Shown: piece after piece, positions 33,587-41,928 of the stretch
Layout of the letters: every line of letters starts with the position of its first letter
How positions within the stretch are numbered: the first letter of the stretch is position 1
DNA from: MVYY01 sp012517575
GTDB taxonomy: Bacteria > Bacteroidota > Bacteroidia > Bacteroidales > Paludibacteraceae
Reading direction: 5' to 3'
Assembly (NCBI GenBank): GCA_031629035.1
Contig: JAVLUG010000007.1
Location: 62,001 to 126,000 of the forward strand
DNA: 64,000 bases
Translations under genes and position numbers: made by a program
The notes under the pieces: generated by a model
What the model was told of the DNA's origin: nothing
The model's database searches: none
Seen by the model: only the letters and a program-made list of their open reading frames with translations

Positions 33587-34525
33587 TTACATTTTTATCC
33601 GTTTTATTTTTAACTGATTGAGGTTTGTAGTTCCAACTTTCAATTCCTGTGCTTTAGCCAAATGTCCAACGCTTTCCAAAGGCATTGCTCTTACCTGATT
33701 GAAAAAGTTGGTGGCAGCAGTATCAACCGCTACAATATCCTGCGACATGAATAATCCTTTGGCAAGCACAACGTCTGCTTCCGATTTGCCTCGTGGGCCG
33801 TTGGTTTTCATTATTCGGTAAGCGTCTACTACATTTAATATTGCAGGTTTGCTCATGGTGCAAATATCGGCTATACATTGTTGTAAATCGTGACTGTGGA
33901 AAAAACCTCTATCCCAAACAATTCCCATGTGGTTTTTCATGGAAATGGTCATTTTTGCTCCACCATGATTTTTCAGAATGGGAACATTGATCCATACATC
34001 CGATTCAAAGATGGCTTTATGAACTTTGGCCGATTTCAGACTTTTGGCACGTGGAAGAGAAATAGCTTCATAATAAGATTCCAAATCGGCCGGAAGCACT
34101 TTTGCGCCTGCTGCTTTAGCTGCTGCTTCTATTCCGCTACTGGCATAGCATTTTCTCCAATCGTCGCATGTGTGATCAAAAACAGTAACTTCTTTGGCCC
34201 CGGCTCTGAAGCATTGACGAATAATTTCGGCAACCAGTTCAGGATTCGTTGTAGCAGCATATTCGGGAGTTTTATCCCAACCGATGTTTGGCTTTACTAC
34301 TACTTTATATCCTTTCTTTACGAAATTTCCCATGCCGCCAAATTCGGCAATTCCTTTGCGGAACATTTCAACCGGCGTTCCACCCAACACGGCAACAAGA
34401 TCGTAATTTTCATTTATTTCCTTTCCGCTGAAACGTTGAGTCAGAAGCGACATGGCTTTACTTTGCTTTATGGTAAAAGCTGCTCCACTGAGCGCAAGCA
34501 TTTTTAAAAAATCTCTTCTATCCAT
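33587..34525 (-). CDS. DUF362 protein with Tat signal peptide
   Basis: 312 residues. The N-terminus MDRRDFLKMLALSGAAFTI is a classic twin-arginine signal (RRDFLK, Arg3-Arg4). The rest matches the DUF362 pattern: VVVKPNIGWDKTPEYAATTN, VTVFDHTCDDWRKCYASSGI, INVPILKNHGGAKMTISMKN, and AVDTAATNF. DUF362 proteins often occur with ferredoxin domains and are thought to be redox proteins, but the function is not established. Here it has no ferredoxin cysteines of its own and is followed 6 bp later by the membrane ferredoxin gene, which probably supplies the electron path. TatA and TatC are encoded just downstream. Confidence 0.88.
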   Translation of the reverse strand: MDRRDFLKMLALSGAAFTIKQSKAMSLLTQRFSGKEINENYDLVAVLGGTPVEMFRKGIAEFGGMGNFVKKGYKVVVKPNIGWDKTPEYAATTNPELVAEIIRQCFRAGAKEVTVFDHTCDDWRKCYASSGIEAAAKAAGAKVLPADLESYYEAISLPRAKSLKSAKVHKAIFESDVWINVPILKNHGGAKMTISMKNHMGIVWDRGFFHSHDLQQCIADICTMSKPAILNVVDAYRIMKTNGPRGKSEADVVLAKGLFMSQDIVAVDTAATNFFNQVRAMPLESVGHLAKAQELKVGTTNLNQLKIKRIKM

Positions 34526-34549
34526 ATTAGTATTTGTTAAAACAAATTT

Positions 34550-34948
34550 TCAAATTCTCCAAGGAAAACGGAAACAGCTTTCGTTGTAAAGAGCATAATC
34601 AGCATTCCCGTTAACAGCAAAAGTTTTGATAAGTTTTGCTCCTTCCAGCAGTTTTTTTGCAACATCAATGGTAGCACCTGTTTTAATTCGATCGTCCACA
34701 AGTAAAATTTTTTTACCTTGAAATTCAAACTCAATAGGTTTCAACAGTTTGGGAGTTGAATATTTTGGTTGTTGATAGTCATCACGAAAATTAATGTGTA
34801 AAATTTCAACTTCCATATTTAATTTCTGGTTGATAATTCCTGCAGGGACAATTCCTCCGTTTGCTATGGCAACAATCAGGTCGAAATTTTCATTGAACTG
34901 GATATCGGCAAAACGCTTTATGATTTCCGAAAAAGTTTTCTGTTCCAT
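34550..34948 (-). CDS. Phosphoribosyltransferase-family protein
   Basis: 132 residues, short for the family. The PRPP-binding loop is KILLVDDRIKTGATIDVAKK and an upstream hydrophobic strand is NFDLIVAIANGGIVPAGIIN, the order seen in type I phosphoribosyltransferases. The PRPP motif has DDRIKTGAT in place of the commoner DDxxxTGxT, which still fits the consensus. It probably acts in purine or pyrimidine salvage, or as a regulator derived from such an enzyme. It begins 5 bp after the ECF S-component gene, suggesting that the transporter may supply its base or nucleoside (inference). Confidence 0.82.
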   Translation of the reverse strand: MEQKTFSEIIKRFADIQFNENFDLIVAIANGGIVPAGIINQKLNMEVEILHINFRDDYQQPKYSTPKLLKPIEFEFQGKKILLVDDRIKTGATIDVAKKLLEGAKLIKTFAVNGNADYALYNESCFRFPWRI

Positions 34949-34953
34949 TCAAA

Positions 34954-35463
34954 TTACAGTTTTTGAATGAATTTCAAAAGTGCAAAACCACCCAACCATT
35001 GCAGAAGCAATCCAGGGAATCCCATTCTCAAATCCTGATAAGCAAGAATAAGGCTGCTGGTATAAAGCCATTCAAATAAAAGCCCTGTCAACTGATAAAA
35101 AAGAATCACCAACAACAATCCTAAAAAACTGACTTTTTGACTTTTTGAAGCGACATAAGCAGCTCCAATTGCAAGTAAAACAGATTTTGTAATGATGATA
35201 GGCAACATTTCGATGGGTGGCATGCCAAAAATCCAACTGTTGAGCAAAGGCGAGAACACAGCCGTGAGCAGACCGACAGTGAGGCCATATTTATAGGCGC
35301 CAATCAGAGTGAAAAAGTAAATGGGCAGAAAAATCAGACCGCCATTGGGTATGATGTGAACCAACTGCGGAAAAATTATATTCCCGACAATGAAAAATGC
35401 AGCAAACAAATAGGTTTTTAATGTTCTATAATTGTAGCGGTAGAGTTTAATTGTGGTTTCCAT
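34954..35463 (-). CDS. ECF-type transporter substrate-binding (S) component
   Basis: 169 residues with five to six transmembrane helices. The pattern FAAFFIVGNIIFPQLVHIIP, then FLPIYFFTLIGAYKYGLTVG, then LTAVFSPLLNSWIFGMPP matches small S-components of energy-coupling factor transporters. The substrate cannot be read; no ATPase or T-component is in the window, so it would share a group II module encoded elsewhere. It is the first gene of the minus-strand run that ends with tatC. A -7 element lies 40 nt upstream. Confidence 0.75.
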   Translation of the reverse strand: METTIKLYRYNYRTLKTYLFAAFFIVGNIIFPQLVHIIPNGGLIFLPIYFFTLIGAYKYGLTVGLLTAVFSPLLNSWIFGMPPIEMLPIIITKSVLLAIGAAYVASKSQKVSFLGLLLVILFYQLTGLLFEWLYTSSLILAYQDLRMGFPGLLLQWLGGFALLKFIQKL

Positions 35464-35502
35464 AGCGATAGATTTTGAAATTTCGATTTTAAAAGTTTAG
35501 TA

Positions 35503-35510
35503 CAAAAATA
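35503..35510 (-). promoter_or_regulatory. -7 element for the ECF-S/Tat operon
   Basis: TATTTTTG on the minus strand (35510-35503), 40 nt before the ATG of the S-component. No -33 TTTG found at the right spacing. The rest of the 354-bp divergent gap up to 35818 is AT-rich with no gene. Confidence 0.5.
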
Positions 35511-35737
35511 AGAATAATACACTAATAATTTTGTCCAGTTCTTTAGTTTTTTCTGTTTTTTAAAAGAACAGTTGAAAAATGTTAAAACAAGACACATTTT
35601 GTTTATGATTTTTTTTATAAACTGATTAATTGTTGTTCGCTGTTTTTCTTAAAAAATTGATGTTCAAACAAATGTTGACAAGAACTATATCTTATATTGT
35701 TAAAACAGTAATCAAAGTGAATTTTTTTAAGAATTAA

Positions 35738-35769
35738 TTTGATAATACATACTTATTAACGTATCTTTG
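35738..35769 (+). promoter_or_regulatory. Bacteroidetes-type promoter for the CapD/WbpM-like gene
   Basis: TTTG (35738-35741), 20-nt spacer, TATCTTTG (35762-35769). Both elements and spacing match the phylum consensus. It also shows that the upstream frame extension from 35767 is not translated, so the ATG at 35818 is the start. Confidence 0.85.
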
Positions 35770-35817
35770 CACTACCTTTTCCTGTTCCAAACAAGAATAA
35801 TTTATTTTTTGTTTCCA

Positions 35818-37767
35818 ATGAAAGAGAAATTCAGATTTTTAAACAATACCGATACGTTCTCACACCTGGCTTCTTTAAAATATTTACCTCGCTGGGCTGT
35901 TTTATTTATAGATATTGCAATATCTGCCATATCTTTTTTAACAGCTTATCTTATTGCTTCGGCTTTTATAAAACATTTGCCTGACCGACTTCTTTTATCT
36001 CTTTTTCAACGTTTGATTTTATTGCTCATTACTCAGACCGGTTTTTTCTGGCTTTTTCATACTTATTCCGGCATCCTCAGATATTCTACGATGACTGATG
36101 CCACCAAACTTTTTTTGGCAATATTCAGTAATTGTTTTTTTCTCTCGGCATTGAACTTTGTTTGTTCTCTTTATATTTCAATGCCACTTTTTTATTATTC
36201 ATCCATTTTAATTTATGGTTTTATAGCTTTTATTCTACTTTTCGGTATCAGACTGACTGTTAGAAATATTTTTAATTATTTTGTTGAAACCTCGGCTCAG
36301 ATCATTCCAGTTATGATTTATGGAATCGATGAAGCAGGATTGGGTATAGCCCGAATGATTCTTTCGAGCGTGAATTCCAAGAAACAATATAAATTGGTTG
36401 GCTTTATTGATGGGGACGGAAATGCTGTAAATAAGATGGTTATGGGAATTAGAGTTTACAATCACGATGATCAAACTATTAAAACCAAAGTTGCCAATAA
36501 AGTTAATACCGTTATCGTTTCACCCATAAAAATGAAAGAAATCAATCCTGATGAGGATTTGGATGTTTTTATTCAAAATCATATTTCTTTGCTCACTTCG
36601 CAGCCAATGGATATATGGAATGGTGAAATGCCTTCTGTAAGACAGATCAAACCATTGAAAATAGAAGATTTATTGGAAAGAGAACCCATTCAAATATCTT
36701 TTGATGATATTGCTTTGGAGTTGAAATCTAAAACCGTTATGGTTACCGGTGCTGCCGGATCAATAGGCAGTGAAATTGTTCGACAGTTGTGTAACTTTAG
36801 TCCAAAATTGATCGTGCTGGTTGACAATGGAGAAACAGCCATTCATAACTTGAGAATTGAATTGCAGAATTTTTCTTCAACCCAAAATTTTAGTTTTTTG
36901 CTGGGTGATGTCCGAAACAAGGAGCGAATGGAGTATATTATGGATTTATACCGCCCCGATTTTGTTTTTCATGCTGCAGCTTACAAACATGTTCCCTTGA
37001 TGGAAGATTTCCCTTGTGAAAGTGTTCAGGTGAATGTGCTGGGCACCAAAATTATGGCTGATTTGTCGTTGAAATATAAAGTTTCGCGGTTTGTAATGGT
37101 TTCCACCGATAAAGCAGTGAATCCGACCAATGTGATGGGGGCTACCAAACGTATTGCCGAAATTTACGTGCAATCGCTGGCCAGAAAAATGCAGAAAACC
37201 GGAAATGAAACCACCAAATTTATTACTACGCGTTTTGGAAACGTATTGGGATCGAATGGTTCAGTCGTTCCATTTTTTCAAAAACAAATCGAAAAAGGAG
37301 GACCTGTTACCGTAACGCATCCTGATATTATTCGTTATTTCATGACTGTACCCGAAGCCAGCAGTTTGGTATTGGAAGCAGGAGTGATGGGCGAAGGCGG
37401 AGAAATTTATGTTTTCGATATGGGAAATCCAGTTAAAATCAGTCATCTCGCTAAAAAAATGATTCAAATGGCAGGATTAATTCCTGGCGTGGATATTCAG
37501 ATAGTTTATACCGGCTTGCGTCCGGGTGAAAAATTATACGAGGAACTTTTAAATCATACAGAACAAGTTAGACCCACCAATCACCCAAAAATAATGGTTG
37601 CTTCAGTTGCCGAATACGATTTTGATAAAATCTCCGTTGATATAGATAACCTGATAAAGTACAGCTATCTTTGCAAAGATTTTCTGGTTGTATCCATGAT
37701 GAAGCAGATAGTGCCCGAATTCAAAAGTAATAATTCTCAATACGAATTATTAGATATTAACAATTAG
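35818..37767 (+). CDS. Membrane NDP-sugar 4,6-dehydratase (WbpM/CapD/PglF type)
   Basis: 649 residues from the ATG at 35818. Four N-terminal transmembrane helices (about 25-160), a first Rossmann-like domain (IPVMIYGIDEAGLGIARM), and the catalytic domain with KTVMVTGAAGSIGSEIVRQ, VFHAAAYKHVPLME and VSTDKAVNPTNVMGATKR. The last motif has Met where most short-chain dehydratases have Tyr, the SMK triad known for WbpM-type enzymes. The reaction is C4/C6 dehydration of UDP-GlcNAc to a 4-keto-6-deoxy sugar, the first step to sugars such as bacillosamine or QuiNAc/FucNAc. A WecA-like transferase follows 134 bp later, so the pair probably starts surface glycan synthesis. Confidence 0.93.
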   Translation: MKEKFRFLNNTDTFSHLASLKYLPRWAVLFIDIAISAISFLTAYLIASAFIKHLPDRLLLSLFQRLILLLITQTGFFWLFHTYSGILRYSTMTDATKLFLAIFSNCFFLSALNFVCSLYISMPLFYYSSILIYGFIAFILLFGIRLTVRNIFNYFVETSAQIIPVMIYGIDEAGLGIARMILSSVNSKKQYKLVGFIDGDGNAVNKMVMGIRVYNHDDQTIKTKVANKVNTVIVSPIKMKEINPDEDLDVFIQNHISLLTSQPMDIWNGEMPSVRQIKPLKIEDLLEREPIQISFDDIALELKSKTVMVTGAAGSIGSEIVRQLCNFSPKLIVLVDNGETAIHNLRIELQNFSSTQNFSFLLGDVRNKERMEYIMDLYRPDFVFHAAAYKHVPLMEDFPCESVQVNVLGTKIMADLSLKYKVSRFVMVSTDKAVNPTNVMGATKRIAEIYVQSLARKMQKTGNETTKFITTRFGNVLGSNGSVVPFFQKQIEKGGPVTVTHPDIIRYFMTVPEASSLVLEAGVMGEGGEIYVFDMGNPVKISHLAKKMIQMAGLIPGVDIQIVYTGLRPGEKLYEELLNHTEQVRPTNHPKIMVASVAEYDFDKISVDIDNLIKYSYLCKDFLVVSMMKQIVPEFKSNNSQYELLDINN

Positions 37768-37807
37768 TTGAATTTCAGGTTTAATTACATTTTTTCTGAT
37801 AGCGAGC

Positions 37808-37851
37808 GTTTGGAAATAATTTATTCTATATTTATTTTCAAACATTTTTTT
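37808..37851 (+). terminator. Rho-independent terminator after the dehydratase gene
   Basis: A 12-bp stem (GTTTGGAAATAA with TTATTTTCAAAC, including one G-U pair), loop of 12 nt, followed by ATTTTTTTATT. It is 41 bp past the dehydratase stop and before the WecA-like gene, so it limits co-transcription. Confidence 0.75.
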
Positions 37852-37901
37852 ATTGAGTTTTTTATGAAATAACGGAGAATAAATATACATAACAGCATAA
37901 A

Positions 37902-38981
37902 ATGAATTATTTATACAATTTCATTCAACAATTTCCCTATTTGCTGATTCTTTTTTCTTTCCTTTTGGGAAAAGCTTTTATGCCTTCTGTTGTTAGAATT
38001 GCCAAAAAACATAACTTTGTAGTTAAGCCTAACAAGCGGACAACTCATAAAGGTTTGATTCCTTATACCGGAGGTTTTGATATTTTTATTTCATTTATCT
38101 TTACTATTCTGATTTTCTGCTTTCCTTTGATGGAAGAATTGCAATACATTCCCATAGGCGTTTTCATTATTTTGATGACCGGATTCATTGATGATTTGCT
38201 GAATATCAAACCAACATCCAAAATATTGGGCGAATTTGTTGCGGGTATATTTCTTATTGTGTTCTCCGATATCAGAATAACTAATTTTTTTGGCGTTTTC
38301 GGTATTCATGAACTTCCCTTGTCGATCAGTTACATTTTTTCCTTTTTGGTTTTTTTACTGATGGTCAATTCTATCAATTTAATTGATGGGGTAGATGGCT
38401 TAGCTTCGGGACTCGGAATTTTTTACAATCTTTTTTTCGGCATTTATTTTCATTTGACCGGAAATGTATCGCTTGCCATCATTGCTTATACGCTCACAGG
38501 TTCGCTGGCAGTATTTTTTATTTACAACGTTTTCAGCAAGAAAAACAAAGTTTTTATGGGCGATACCGGTTCCCTGTTTTTGGGTTTTATGCTGACTTTT
38601 TATCTCTTTGAATTTTGTGAAATGAATGCATCCCACAGTGTTCCTCAAAGTATGTATATGGCTGCTGCTCCAGCTGTGGCTATTTGTGTTTTGATTGTTC
38701 CATTATATGATACTTTGAGGGTTATGGTAACCCGCATAAAAAAAGGTGTTTCTCCTTTTAAGGCCGATAGAAATCATATTCATCATTTGTTGCTGAAAAT
38801 TGGATTTTCTCATCGAAAAGTTACATTTGTTTTATTGGCAATCACCGGCTTTTTTACCGCTTTTGGACTTTTGGCTCGTCAATGGCCAAATTTGCTTTTG
38901 GTTTTTGTTGCCTTTTTGTTGGCGACGGGAATGATTTTTTGGTTATGGCGCGTTATAAACAGAAAAATGTTAAGAAAATAA
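37902..38981 (+). CDS. WecA/MraY-family undecaprenyl-phosphate sugar-1-phosphate transferase
   Basis: 359 residues with about 10 transmembrane segments. Family motifs: ITGFIDDLLNIKP-type Asp pair (TGFIDDLLNIKP), MVNSINLIDGVDGLASGLG, KVFMGDTGSLFLGF, and the HIHHLLLKIGFSHRK histidine motif. These are the Mg-binding and sugar-binding blocks of the polyprenyl-phosphate N-acetylhexosamine-1-phosphate transferases. It would start a lipid-linked oligosaccharide for O-antigen, capsule or S-layer glycan in the inner membrane. Its upstream neighbour makes a modified UDP-GlcNAc, consistent with a shared pathway. Confidence 0.94.
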   Translation: MNYLYNFIQQFPYLLILFSFLLGKAFMPSVVRIAKKHNFVVKPNKRTTHKGLIPYTGGFDIFISFIFTILIFCFPLMEELQYIPIGVFIILMTGFIDDLLNIKPTSKILGEFVAGIFLIVFSDIRITNFFGVFGIHELPLSISYIFSFLVFLLMVNSINLIDGVDGLASGLGIFYNLFFGIYFHLTGNVSLAIIAYTLTGSLAVFFIYNVFSKKNKVFMGDTGSLFLGFMLTFYLFEFCEMNASHSVPQSMYMAAAPAVAICVLIVPLYDTLRVMVTRIKKGVSPFKADRNHIHHLLLKIGFSHRKVTFVLLAITGFFTAFGLLARQWPNLLLVFVAFLLATGMIFWLWRVINRKMLRK

Positions 38982-39034
38982 CTGCCTGTTAATTTATGTT
39001 TTTTTCCATTTTCTATTTTTCTTTTTGAATAATT

Positions 39035-40981
39035 ATGATTTCAGTCGAACGACTTTGTGTTGAATTTGGAGGAACCACGCTTTTTGAAGATATATCTTTT
39101 CTGATTCAGCCAAAAGAAAAAATAGCTTTGGTGGGTAAAAATGGTGCAGGGAAAACAACCTTGCTGCGTCTATTGGCAGGTGTGCAACAACCTACGCGGG
39201 GAAATATTTCTTATCAAAAAGATATTACTATCGGCTATCTGCCTCAACACATGATTCATAGTGATGGTACAACACTTTGGCAGGAGACCGAGAAAGCTTT
39301 TGGCAATATTGTTCTACTTCGCCAACAATTGGAGGATATTCAACAGCAACTGATTGATCGAACTGATTACGAAAGTCCCGAATATCATTCCTTATTGGAT
39401 AAACTATCCCAACTTTCCGAATATCTTAAAATTGCCGGAAATGGTAATTATCAAGCCGAAATGGAAAAGACTTTGCTGGGACTCGGTTTTTTACGATCCG
39501 ATTTTTATCGACAATGTTCCGAGTTTAGTGGTGGATGGCGCATGAGAATTGAACTTGCCAAAATTCTGCTTTCTCGTCCCAATGTGCTGTTACTCGATGA
39601 GCCAACCAATCATTTGGATATTGAGTCCATTCAATGGCTCGAAAATTTTTTGTTGACTTCGGGTAGCTCTGTTTTACTCGTTTCTCACGATAAAGCCTTT
39701 ATAGATGCCGTTACTACGCGTACATTGGAAATTTCTCTGGGAAAACTGTATGATTACGATGTGAATTATTCCCGATATATTCAATTGCGTAAAGAGCGAC
39801 ACGAACAACAATTAAGGGCTTACGAAAACCAGCAGAAATTAATTCAGGATACGGAGGATTTTATTGAACGTTTCCGATACAAAGCTACCAAAGCCGTTCA
39901 GGTGCAATCGCGTATCAAGCAACTCGAAAAATTGCAGCGTATCGAAGTGGACTTAGAGGACAATGCCAATATGCACTTGAAATTTCCGCCTGCAACACAT
40001 TCAGGAAAAATTCCTCTCGAAATAGAACACCTTTCCAAAGCTTATAAGGAACATTTGGTGTTGGACGATGTAAATTTGATGATTCATCGAGGAGAGAAAG
40101 TGGCATTCGTTGGAAAAAACGGAGAAGGGAAAAGTACATTGGTAAAGTGTATCATGAATGAGATAGAATATTCGGGAACTTTAAAATTGGGATACAATGT
40201 AAAAATAGGTTATTTTGCTCAGAATCAGGCTTCTTTGTTAGACGAAAATTTGACGGTTTTTGACACCGTCGATCGCGTAGCTGTTGGAGAAATTCGTACC
40301 AAAATCAGAGATATTTTGGGGGCTTTCATGTTTGGTGGCGAAAATTCCGAAAAAAAGGTAAAAGTACTTTCAGGCGGAGAACGCAGCAGGTTAGCCATGA
40401 TAAAGCTGTTACTCGAACCTGTGAATTTTTTGATTTTGGATGAGCCCACCAATCATCTGGACATTCCGTCAAAAGAAGTTCTTAAAGAAGCCATAAAGGC
40501 TTTTGACGGAACAGCCATTATTGTTTCGCACGACCGAGAATTTTTGGATGGTTTGGTTACGAAAGTTTACGAATTTGGAAATAAAAAAGTGAAGGAACAT
40601 TTGGGTGGTATTTACGATTTCCTTCAGACAAAAAAAATAGAAAATTTACAGGAACTTGAAAGAAATGTATCTCCTGAAGTGAAAAATGAGGGTGAAGCAA
40701 AAACGGAAAGTGAAAGCAAATTGAATTATGAAAGTCGCAAAGAGCTGAATCGAAAGATAAGAAAATTGGAAAAAGATGTAGAGACAACCGAAAACTTGAT
40801 TGCAGATTTGGACGACAGAATTCAACAAATGAACATGGATTTACAAATACCTGAAAAAGCTTCGGATCCCGAATTTATTTTAAGTCTTCAAAAAAAGCGT
40901 GCCGAGCTGGAAAGGAAAATGTATGAGTGGGAAATTTTGAGTGAAGAGTTGGAAAAAATTAGAAAAGAATGGCAAGGGTAA
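39035..40981 (+). CDS. ABC-F family ATPase (Uup/YheS-like)
   Basis: 648 residues with two ABC domains and no membrane segment. Walker A: VGKNGAGKTTLLRLLAG (33-49) and VGKNGEGKSTLVKC. Signatures: SEFSGGWRMRIELAK and VLSGGERSRLAM. Walker B: LLLDEPTNHLD and LILDEPTNHLD. The inter-domain linker (about 240-320) is Lys/Glu/Gln-rich, and a C-terminal coiled coil covers about 565-645 (RKLEKDVETTENLIADL). ABC-F proteins act on the ribosome, relieving stalling or, in some members, giving antibiotic protection. This length and C-terminal coil suit the housekeeping type. A terminator follows directly after the stop. Confidence 0.95.
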   Translation: MISVERLCVEFGGTTLFEDISFLIQPKEKIALVGKNGAGKTTLLRLLAGVQQPTRGNISYQKDITIGYLPQHMIHSDGTTLWQETEKAFGNIVLLRQQLEDIQQQLIDRTDYESPEYHSLLDKLSQLSEYLKIAGNGNYQAEMEKTLLGLGFLRSDFYRQCSEFSGGWRMRIELAKILLSRPNVLLLDEPTNHLDIESIQWLENFLLTSGSSVLLVSHDKAFIDAVTTRTLEISLGKLYDYDVNYSRYIQLRKERHEQQLRAYENQQKLIQDTEDFIERFRYKATKAVQVQSRIKQLEKLQRIEVDLEDNANMHLKFPPATHSGKIPLEIEHLSKAYKEHLVLDDVNLMIHRGEKVAFVGKNGEGKSTLVKCIMNEIEYSGTLKLGYNVKIGYFAQNQASLLDENLTVFDTVDRVAVGEIRTKIRDILGAFMFGGENSEKKVKVLSGGERSRLAMIKLLLEPVNFLILDEPTNHLDIPSKEVLKEAIKAFDGTAIIVSHDREFLDGLVTKVYEFGNKKVKEHLGGIYDFLQTKKIENLQELERNVSPEVKNEGEAKTESESKLNYESRKELNRKIRKLEKDVETTENLIADLDDRIQQMNMDLQIPEKASDPEFILSLQKKRAELERKMYEWEILSEELEKIRKEWQG

Positions 40982-40982
40982 T

Positions 40983-41019
40983 GAATAGCTTTTCGCTTCA
41001 TTAGAGGCTATTCTTTTTT
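40983..41019 (+). terminator. Rho-independent terminator after the ABC-F gene
   Basis: GAATAGC (40983-40989) with GCTATTC (41007-41013), followed by six T. It starts at the base after the TAA stop region of the ABC-F gene. Confidence 0.75.
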
Positions 41020-41049
41020 CAATTGCAAATTACATTAAAACCGATTTTT

Positions 41050-41754
41050 ATGAAAACGTTGTATTTAATTCCCACTCCACTTGGTAATACTTCTTTCGAC
41101 AGAATTTTTCCTCCTGTCAATCTTGAAATTATAAGAAATTTGCGTTATTTTATTGTTGAGGATGTTCGTACAGCACGTAGGTTTTTAAAACAGGTTGATA
41201 CCGACATCGATATTGATAAATTATTTTTTTATACGCTGAATGAACATACTTCTCCTACTGAAGTTGACGGATTTTTGCAACCGTTGCGAAAAGGTGAAGA
41301 CATGGGACTTTTGTCCGAAGCCGGATGTCCAGCTGTAGCCGATCCCGGTGCCGATGTGGTAGCTATCGCCCAGAAAAATGCTTTTCGAGTTGTGCCTTTA
41401 GTTGGGCCTTCTTCTATTTTGTTGGCGTTAATGGCTTCCGGATTCAACGGACAAAATTTTGCTTTTGTTGGATATTTGCCCGTTTCTCCTGCTGAAAGAA
41501 TAAAAGCGATTCGAAAACTCGAATCAAGAGCCTATTCCGAAAATCAAACGCAGATTTTTATTGAGACACCTTACCGCAATCTAAAACTTTTTGAACAAGT
41601 TTTGCAAAATTGCCGTCCTTCTACTTTACTGTGTATTGCAGCTAATGTTACTTTGCCAGATGAAACCATCATTACCCGTAGTATCGTCGAGTGGAAAACG
41701 ATCACTCCGAATATTGATAAAAAACCCTGTATTTTTTTGCTTTATAGAGTTTGA
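41050..41754 (+). CDS. RsmI-like SAM-dependent methyltransferase
   Basis: The frame is open from 41023, but the ATG at 41050 (MKTLYLIPTPLGN) matches the family start; 234 residues. Tetrapyrrole-methylase fold blocks: LYLIPTPLGNTSFD, FIVEDVRTARRFLKQ, MGLLSEAGCPAVADPGADVV, and VPLVGPSSILLALMASGFNG. RsmI methylates the ribose of C1402 in 16S rRNA. This protein is about 50 residues shorter than E. coli RsmI and lacks its C-terminal domain; such short forms are common in Bacteroidetes and may have a different target. The gene has terminators on both sides, so it is probably monocistronic. Confidence 0.85.
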   Translation: MKTLYLIPTPLGNTSFDRIFPPVNLEIIRNLRYFIVEDVRTARRFLKQVDTDIDIDKLFFYTLNEHTSPTEVDGFLQPLRKGEDMGLLSEAGCPAVADPGADVVAIAQKNAFRVVPLVGPSSILLALMASGFNGQNFAFVGYLPVSPAERIKAIRKLESRAYSENQTQIFIETPYRNLKLFEQVLQNCRPSTLLCIAANVTLPDETIITRSIVEWKTITPNIDKKPCIFLLYRV

Positions 41755-41763
41755 TAGCACTCC

Positions 41764-41786
41764 CATCTTTTTAGATGCACTTTTTT
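41764..41786 (+). terminator. Small hairpin with T-tract after the RsmI-like gene
   Basis: CATCT-TTTT-AGATG (41764-41777) followed shortly by TTTTTT (41781-41786), 10 nt past the stop codon. The stem is only 5 bp, so it is a weaker call. Confidence 0.5.
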
Positions 41787-41928
41787 CTTCCTACATTTAT
41801 GCAAACGTTTGTCCTGAAATTTTATCGAATTTTTATTTAAATTCTCCCATCCTTCATAAAAAAATAATAACATTGCATTGTTTTTTATTTAAAGAAGACT
41901 TTCAAAAAAAATTATAATAAATTATACC

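Noticed and set aside
33890..34507. A 205-codon plus-strand frame antisense to the DUF362 gene
   Set aside because: The minus strand encodes a complete DUF362 protein with Tat signal; the antisense translation has no family features.
39035..40981. The ABC-F gene as an antibiotic resistance determinant
   Set aside because: The length and C-terminal coiled coil suit housekeeping Uup/YheS-type members, and there is no leader peptide or resistance context.
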